Positions 57,801 to 64,000 of a stretch of 64,000 bases of DNA are shown in pieces. The stretch lies in NCBI GenBank assembly GCA_001584585.1, contig LSYV01000033.1, positions 1,021,676-1,085,675 of the forward strand. Direction: 5' to 3'. The notes beneath the pieces were generated by a model that was given only the letters and a program-made list of their open reading frames with translations, had not been told where the DNA came from and did no database searches. Origin of the DNA: Gonium pectorale (Eukaryota; Chlorophyta; Chlorophyceae; Chlamydomonadales; Volvocaceae). The translations under genes were made by a program, and so were the position numbers. Each line of letters starts with the position of its first letter. Position 1 is the stretch's first letter.

Positions 57801-60800
57801 ACGGTGTCCTCGAGGACTTGGAGTCGTACGAAACGTACGAAGAAGGTGACACGGAGCCGGATGCTGATCGAGAGGCGCTGGAGGAGGAGGAGGATTACGA
57901 GGGCGAGGGCGCGGGAGCGCGGCTGGTACCTGACTCGCCGCAACAGCAGCCCGGGCAGCCGTGCTGTGTGTCGCCAGAGGTGAATCCCAGCGGGGCGGGC
58001 GCGCCGGGCGCGGTGCCCGCGGACGCTGCAGCTGGAGGAGAGCCGGACAGCGGTGACGGAGCTGGGGGCACGGTGCTCCCCGAGGCTGCAGACGAGGGGG
58101 ACGAGGCGGAGGGCTTGGAGTCGAGCTCGGAGGATAGCGAGAGCGACGGCGACGCGCGCTGGCACGAGGTGTCGGCCCGCCCATTCCGGGACCCCGTGAC
58201 GCGCCGCCGCTGCATATTACTCATGCAGGTGGGCGGGTCCACCCGCGTCAGCGGTTCGGCCGCAAAGCACGAAACGGAGGGGTAAAGCAGGGTTCGCGCT
58301 GGCGGCGCAAGCAGGCAGCCCAGGCGGGTTTCGGCGCCAAGTCGCGGCAGCCCTGACTGCGATGAAAACGGCGCTGCTAATGTCCTTCCTCTTTGCATTC
58401 CACAACATGCATTGGGTCATTGCTCACCGTGACCGCGCCTTCGTTGTGTGATGGGCATGCAGATGGACGTGACGGCCAAGGTCGAGACGGAGCGTCGGCT
58501 GGCAGAGCTCATCGAAGCAGAGCACAAGATCCTCGAGCAGGTCAGGCCGGGCCGGGCCGCGCGTGTGCCCACCGCCGCCAGCCTGAGGGCGGCGTCGCTT
58601 TGTGCACGCGACGCGAGGAATGACACCGTGGGTGCTCGCGTTCCTCTGACCCGGCATGTCCCATCTGACCCGACCAGATCTTCCCGCGCCACGTGTTGGA
58701 GCACATGGCACTAGACAACGCGCGCGCTGCGGCGCGCCCCGCCTGCGCCTTCCACGCCTTCCGGCGCGACTGCAGCCAGCTGGCCACCAAGCACGAGGCC
58801 GTGACTATCCTGTTCGCGGACATCAAGGGCTTCACCAGCAGTGAGTTTCAAGCCCTAGATGGTCCTTGAGGGTGACGGGGGGGGAAGCTGGGCACCACGG
58901 CTGCGTCCGGTAAGGAGGTAGGATACTGGAAGGCCGTTGGCCGTTCTTTGAAACGTGTGGTGCTCTCACGTGCCGCAAGCACGCCGTCCAGGACCCAAAG
59001 CTAGCGCACGCATCGCTCGCCTTCCGCCCCCTGACGCCGAACCACGATGGATACGGTATCACCACCACCCACCTCCAGTGTGCAAGGAAGTGGAGCCCGA
59101 GGTCGTGATGACCTTCCTCAACGACCTCTACAATCGCTTCGACACCCTGCTGGACGTGTACGGCGTCTACAAGGTACGGCACTTGTGTGTCCCGCCCAAA
59201 GCAGTTACTTCCTGCCGTTGCTCTATCGTCCTACTGGGCCCTGTCCTAGGGCCTGGTCCTGGAATCCGTTCCAGCCTTTGGGCGCCCCATCTAGCCGCCA
59301 ATGGACGCGGCGACCCTGCCCACCCTGCCCCCGCCCGGTGGGCCGCAGGTGGAGACCATCGGCGACTGCTACATGGTGGCCGGCGGCCTCATCCGCCGCG
59401 ACGAGGACGGCTTTGTGTCGGTGCACGGGCCCGGGGCGGTGGACCCGTTGCACGCCGTGCGGGTCATGAGCTTTGCAAAGGTGGGCACCCTGCACGCTGC
59501 GTCGCCTAGCTGGCAGCCCGTGTAACACCGTCCTTCGTGTACAATATATGCGTAACAGCGTGCTCTCAATACATACTACCACCCTTCATGTGGCTGAGTA
59601 TGAATTGTCCGTTTGCACCATGCGCAGCTCCAGCGGTGTTGCGCCTGTTTCTTTAGGAATTTTACGCGCTCTGGCAGCTACAACGTGGCCGTCTGCTCGT
59701 CGTGTCTACGAGCCTAATCAGGCCCCTGCTCCCCGGCTGGCGTCCAGCCCGTTCCTATTAAAACCTGATACCCAAACGAACCTGCTCCCGCCGCGGCTCG
59801 TGCCATGTCAGGCCATGCTGCGGGAGGCGGGCAAGCTGGCGATGCCCCGCACTGGCGAGCCGCTCATGATCCGCGTCGGCATTCACTCGGGACCAGTGGT
59901 AAGCGCTGTCGGCCGGCAGGCATGGGCGCATTGTTGGGGGCGTACGGAAACACCAGCGCCGCGGCGGGCGGGGGGGATACATATCAAATGGTGCTTGGCG
60001 ATTTTTCAAGCAGGTCATTTGCTTGGGGGAAAGTGGGGCGACAGAAGGTTGACTGGGCGGCAGCGGCGAACGGATGGTGTAACGGGCTGTGGGGCTTGGG
60101 ATGGATTGAGAACGTTACCATGGCCGAATCCTGTGAAGCAGCTAGGCTTCGTGCCCGACACATACTGTTCTTCAAAGTAGAGCGGGGGCGGTGCTGTTAC
60201 TTGACATGGCGCCCTGCAACGCCCTCTACCCCGCCCCCGTTGCGGTGGGACGGTTGGCGCTTTTGCTTATTTTCGCCTCTGTTATCCGGGACGTGACGGC
60301 ATGCGCCTCAGGCCTCTCTAATCAGAAAGCCTGATTTTTTTTATCTTTTCCCAATGAACCCCGCAGACGTCTGGCGTAGTGGGCACCCGCATGCCGCGCT
60401 TTTGCCTGTTCGGGGACACCGTCAACACCGCCAGCCGCATGGAATCCACGGCCGAGCCGGGCACCATCCACGTGTCGGGCGACACCAAGGGGCTGCTGTC
60501 GGGGGAGTACTGGGGCGCGTCCGGCGGCGTCGAGGTGCGATCTGGGGGCTTGGGCCAGGAACCGGAGCTGGGCAAGCTGTCACTTAGCGTGTGGAACAGA
60601 GGGAGGTGCGCAGGTGTCTGGAGTGCAAATGGCTCCCGGCTTGTCCCCCAACGTGCAGCTTGTTGAGCCCGCGCTGGCCGCGCCTACCAGTCGCACGTTG
60701 GGCTTTCACCGCTTTATCGCCACCTCTCGCCCCTTCGTTTGCACTCCTTGATGCGGCTGTCCCTGCCGCTCTCGCCTCTCGTGCGTCCTTCGCGCGCCCT

Positions 60801-61914
60801 CCTTTCCCAAGTCAGGAGCCCAGCATTCCTAGCGCGCCCCGGCGCTCCCCACACCTGCAACCCCATACCGGACGCCCTCCACCCCAGACGGTTTCTGAGC
60901 ATCCCATGCACTCCAAGCGTCCACAGGAGTTGGCACCCTGCGTCATGACCCCGTTTCCCATCCTCATTACCCCGTCCTCACACCCTACTCTCTCCAGGTC
61001 AAGGGCAAGGGCCTGATGCACACCTATGTGTGGCTGGGCAACGAGAACGAGACCGCGCCCCACACGCAGCGCGCCGGCTCGGAGGCGCATCCGGACAGTG
61101 CGGCGATGCGGCTGCTGCGCCGGCCGCAGCGCAGCAGCACTTCGCCGCGCGAGCCCCAGCCCCTCACCCTGCCCTACCCTCGCGGCGACTCGCTGCCGCA
61201 CTCGCGCTACGCCAAGCGGAGCGCAACGGCTCCACGGGAGATGAGGCGCAACGCGCTGTCCATTACGGTGAGGCACGCCCTGATGTACGCCCGCCTGACT
61301 TCCCTTTTTTCGCCTGCATCACCGCCGCAGCGCGCCGTGCAGGCGCAGGGTCGACAGCTCCTCCACAGCCTCCTTGTCTGTCCCCTGCGCACTCGACTGC
61401 GCGCCTCGACTACAGCGTAGATATGCAGTTGTAATGCGACGTGGAGCGGCGCCGTCGCCGCAGCCCAGTGCTTGCCCAGTCTCCTTCCCGCGCATCTGCT
61501 CGCGCCGCGCCGTGCCTGCGTCGTCCCCTACCCTCTTGCGAACGTCATGTATTGGCCCAGATCGCATCAAAGCGCCATTGCTACACCCGCACCCCGCAGA
61601 CGCGCCTGTTCCGCACCAACGCAAGCCGCGTCTATGAACGGAGGATGAGCACACTGGGGCGGCGGACCCCTCGCACCTCCGAGGGCGGTGCAGGGCCGCT
61701 GGCCGCCGCGGCGCTTACGAGTAGCAACGACCTGCTGCCCCAGGTGGAGGAGCGGACAGGGGAGGCCGTGCCCATGGAGTTACCGGGCGAGGAGCAGGCG
61801 GGCGAGGAGGGGTATGCAGTGTTGGAGGAGGAAGAGGATGCGCTACCGCACAGCGTCCGTACTATGTCAGACGTTAAGGAGGAGTGCGAGGAGGAGTGCG
61901 AGGAGCAGGTGTAG
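51898..61914 (+). CDS. PAS-linked class III nucleotide cyclase, guanylate-cyclase type (5' partial)
   Basis: Exons are 51898-54246, 54519-54618, 55225-55895, 56367-56675, 57332-58228, 58463-58540, 58678-58840, 59079-59173, 59349-59480, 59812-59898, 60367-60534, 60998-61267 and 61600-61914: 1,878 codons, all in phase. 51898 is a GTG inside an open frame, so the real start lies upstream. A PAS fold begins [16 protein letters not shown] and [10 protein letters not shown] and resumes about 740 residues later at [12 protein letters not shown] and [12 protein letters not shown]. The catalytic domain has [21 protein letters not shown] (metal Asp), [16 protein letters not shown] (second Asp; Glu as substrate residue), RVGIHSGPV and [18 protein letters not shown] (Cys substrate residue, Asn/Arg for catalysis). 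Glu and Cys are the GTP-type pair, so cGMP is the expected product. PAS control by a ligand or redox state is inferred from the family. Confidence 0.87.
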
Positions 61915-63518
61915 GCTGTCCCTCTCGAGTCGTAGCCCATACCGGCTGGTTTGGTGGGGCGCGGGGCCGGGCGGGTGGCTGGTCGAAATCTACAGAGAGA
62001 ACATGGCGGATGGAGGAGACTTGGGGATGCGGGGCTGCATGGGCGAGCCGACCCATGGCCAGCAGATCTTTGTCAGGCCGTGGATGCGGGGCGTTTGTGC
62101 AAGAAGCCTGGGAGACTATCGAGATCCGCATTCGACCGTTGTTAGAGGTATGCCCGGAACCGTTAGGGTGGTCTCGTGGCGCGCACCCCTGCATCTCGGG
62201 ACGTGCGGACGCGATTTGTATAGTGTCAGAGCTGGCACGAAGTGCGGCTGGCGTGCGTAAACCCAGTGCGACATGCTTTATTGCGTCCAGTGGCTGGGCA
62301 TTGTCTAGGTTGGCTTTTTTTCTGGGGTCTATGGCGGTATCAGCAACCGTGCGCCGGAACAAAAGTTTCGGCGGCGACTCTGGCCTGCGCGGTGCCGACG
62401 TGCTGCGTGCAGGTGGGCTAGACATTTGGATGCGTGCAACTGTGGCAAAGATGTACTGAACCCGCTTCATTCATGATTCGCCTCTGCGGCCAGGTGTTTC
62501 TTGTGCTGTTCCCATTTCGTCACCCGGTCGTGCATGCTACGAGGCCGCATCGCCGCTGTAAGGGGCTTGGGGTGCCCCCCCCCCTTGGGCCTCGATTCCT
62601 CTGTTCGGGTTCATGGCATTGCCATGTCATGCCTGTTTTGCGCTGAGCGCTGTGCGTGGGTTGTTTGGGTGAGGTGTCGAGACGAGACCCGAAGATATGG
62701 TGCAAGACTATGGCGCCGGGGCTTGGCTCGTGAGCCGCAAGATTATGCCGTATGCTGCACTGGAATCCAAGCCGCCGCTAGCCGCCACTGCGGCGCAGCG
62801 CTGCATCATTACTTTACTGGGTGACGCCTTCGGCCGCCACGGCCGGCCGGTGCCAGTCTCGCAGTCGTATGTGGCTACGGCGCTAGGGCTGTGATGTCTG
62901 CAGAGCCTTTTTGCGCGAACACTTGCTGCTGTCTGTCGCGTTTGGCTGGCCGGGATGTGCTCTTAGGCTGTGCCCCCTTTCGGTTGTGTATGGTTTGGGG
63001 CTGCTTGGTGGGCCGATGCGTTGCTCTTCCTGGTGAGTGGTGACGATGCGCCCTGCTATGATCGTTTGACGGCTCGTTGCATCGAAGGGCCGGCTCTCAA
63101 CACCGGCGCGCCGAATTCTCATGTTACGTGCATCATGTTGTGGGATCGCGGAGGGGCATCCGGTTCATATCGACCTTATGGCCGTTTGAGGATCGCAGCG
63201 ACTTGCGGGGTGGCTGGCGCTGTTGGCGCCGCACCGTGGAGGGCTGCATTGGCTCAGTGTTGCGACATGCCTTTCCTCTCACCGGCCCCCGCCCCAGTCT
63301 TCTTCATGTTACACCACACGCGCTTCGTACTCTGTTTCTCCCTTGCCCTACGGCGCCGCCTGCAGTGGTGCCATTCTCATGCTCATGAGAATGCATGTCG
63401 CACCACATGCGGGGGTCTTGGGCCGTCTGCTCCCGACGCGTAGCACAGCAAGTATGTAAAGGTCACACAACTCAGCAATGCACGGCTCAATTACTTGACC
63501 GCATTTGTTCGTTTTCAG
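61915..63518. other. 3' flank of the cyclase gene; no gene recognised
   Basis: The cyclase 3' UTR probably extends to the TGTAA at 62558-62562. The rest contains short open frames only. A poorly supported plus-strand frame at 62697-62894 has no detectable family. Confidence 0.4.
62558..62562 (+). terminator. Possible polyadenylation signal (TGTAA) of the cyclase gene
   Basis: TGTAA lies about 645 bases after the stop at 61914 and is the first such motif downstream that I noticed. Confidence 0.4.
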
Positions 63519-64000
63519 ATGGAGAACACGCAAGATGACCTGCACGCGCTCGCGACCAAGGTGTCGCACTGGTCCAAGGAGGCGGCCTCGCTGTCGGCCG
63601 ACCTCAAGGAGGAGGCTCTGCTGTTGGAGCTGAGCGGACAGGCGGACAGGCTGGCAGCGGCGGAGGCGCGGCGCCACGAGCGCCACAGCACGGCGCGGGT
63701 CGGCAGGTGCGCGGCCGGCGTGGGGGCAGCTTCCGATTGGAGAGGCCGGAGGGGAGTATGAGGTGGTGGGTAGTCAAGGCATTGCATGTGTGGATGGGTC
63801 CTGATGATGGTGGTAATGATGGGGGTGGATTGGGCAAGACACGGCACTCGTCCCGGCGACGGACCGAGCTGCCCCCACGCGCTGCGCCCGCTGCGCCCGC
63901 TGCGCCCAGCCGTGCGGGCAACACGCTGGCCACGCCCCCTGCCCCCCCTCTGCCCTTCATATCTGAGACGGGGGAACCGGGGGGCGGCAGACGGGTGGTG
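63519..64000 (+). CDS. Partial coiled-coil protein gene, runs off the window
   Basis: An exon at 63519-63706 begins with ATG directly after a strong acceptor (gttttcag), so the preceding intron lies either in the 5' UTR or in coding sequence. It encodes a charged heptad-like helix: MENTQDDLHALATKVSHW, then KEEALLLELSGQADRL, then AAAEARRHERHS. It ends at a GTGCGC donor in phase 2. Near the window end (about 63840-64000) another frame reads RRRTELPPRAAPAAPA and LPFISETGEPGGG, plausibly a further exon, but the joining acceptor is not fixed. I do not recognise the family. Confidence 0.45.

Overview
The window looks like nuclear DNA of a chlamydomonadalean green alga. It is very GC-rich. Its genes are split into many exons with GT-AG introns whose phases can be followed through. 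Proteins carry long Ala-, Gly- and Pro-rich linkers. TGTAA polyadenylation-type motifs follow several genes. The PAS plus class III cyclase gene has the form typical of Chlamydomonas relatives. I found no prokaryotic operons, rRNA, tRNA or CRISPR arrays. Exon models were built by hand from splice sites and reading-frame phase. Five of them (the DUF1399-type gene, FolD, PGP synthase, MTA/SAH nucleosidase and the cyclase) sum to whole codons from first to last listed exon.

Layout: (1) 1045-4494 (+) is a glycine-rich-domain (DUF1399-type) protein. (2) 5.9-9.2 kb is a decayed mosaic of duplicated 3' and 5' ends of the neighbouring gene. (3) 9194-38881 (-) holds three tandem relatives. Gene B (9194-16915) has five Tudor-like modules followed by an AP2/ERF-like module. 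Gene C (19543-20251) is a short copy of only the AP2-like end. Gene A (21138-38881, 5' end open) is a SWI/SNF-type Snf2 ATPase of the plant SYD/MINU kind, whose last exons add five Tudor-like modules and the same AP2-like module. (4) 40771-45065 (-) is a FolD-type methylene-THF dehydrogenase/cyclohydrolase, divergent from (5) a phosphatidylglycerophosphate synthase at 45225-47430 (+). (6) 49312-51064 (-) is a plant-type MTA/SAH nucleosidase. (7) 51898-61914 (+) is a large PAS-linked nucleotide cyclase with guanylate-cyclase-type substrate residues. (8) From 63519 (+) a coiled-coil gene starts and runs off the end.

The most unusual part is 9-39 kb. A repeated ~65-residue Tudor-like module is present ten times. 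In nine of the ten copies a phase-0 intron cuts it just after the first beta strand, so the exons are symmetric 0-0 cassettes. In gene A these cassettes are joined to a complete chromatin-remodelling ATPase in place of the bromodomain seen in many SWI/SNF ATPases, and the protein ends in a DNA-binding-like AP2 fold. Genes B and C look like ATPase-less relatives that share the reader and DNA-binding parts. They could act on the same chromatin sites as partners or competitors of gene A; that functional link is inference only.
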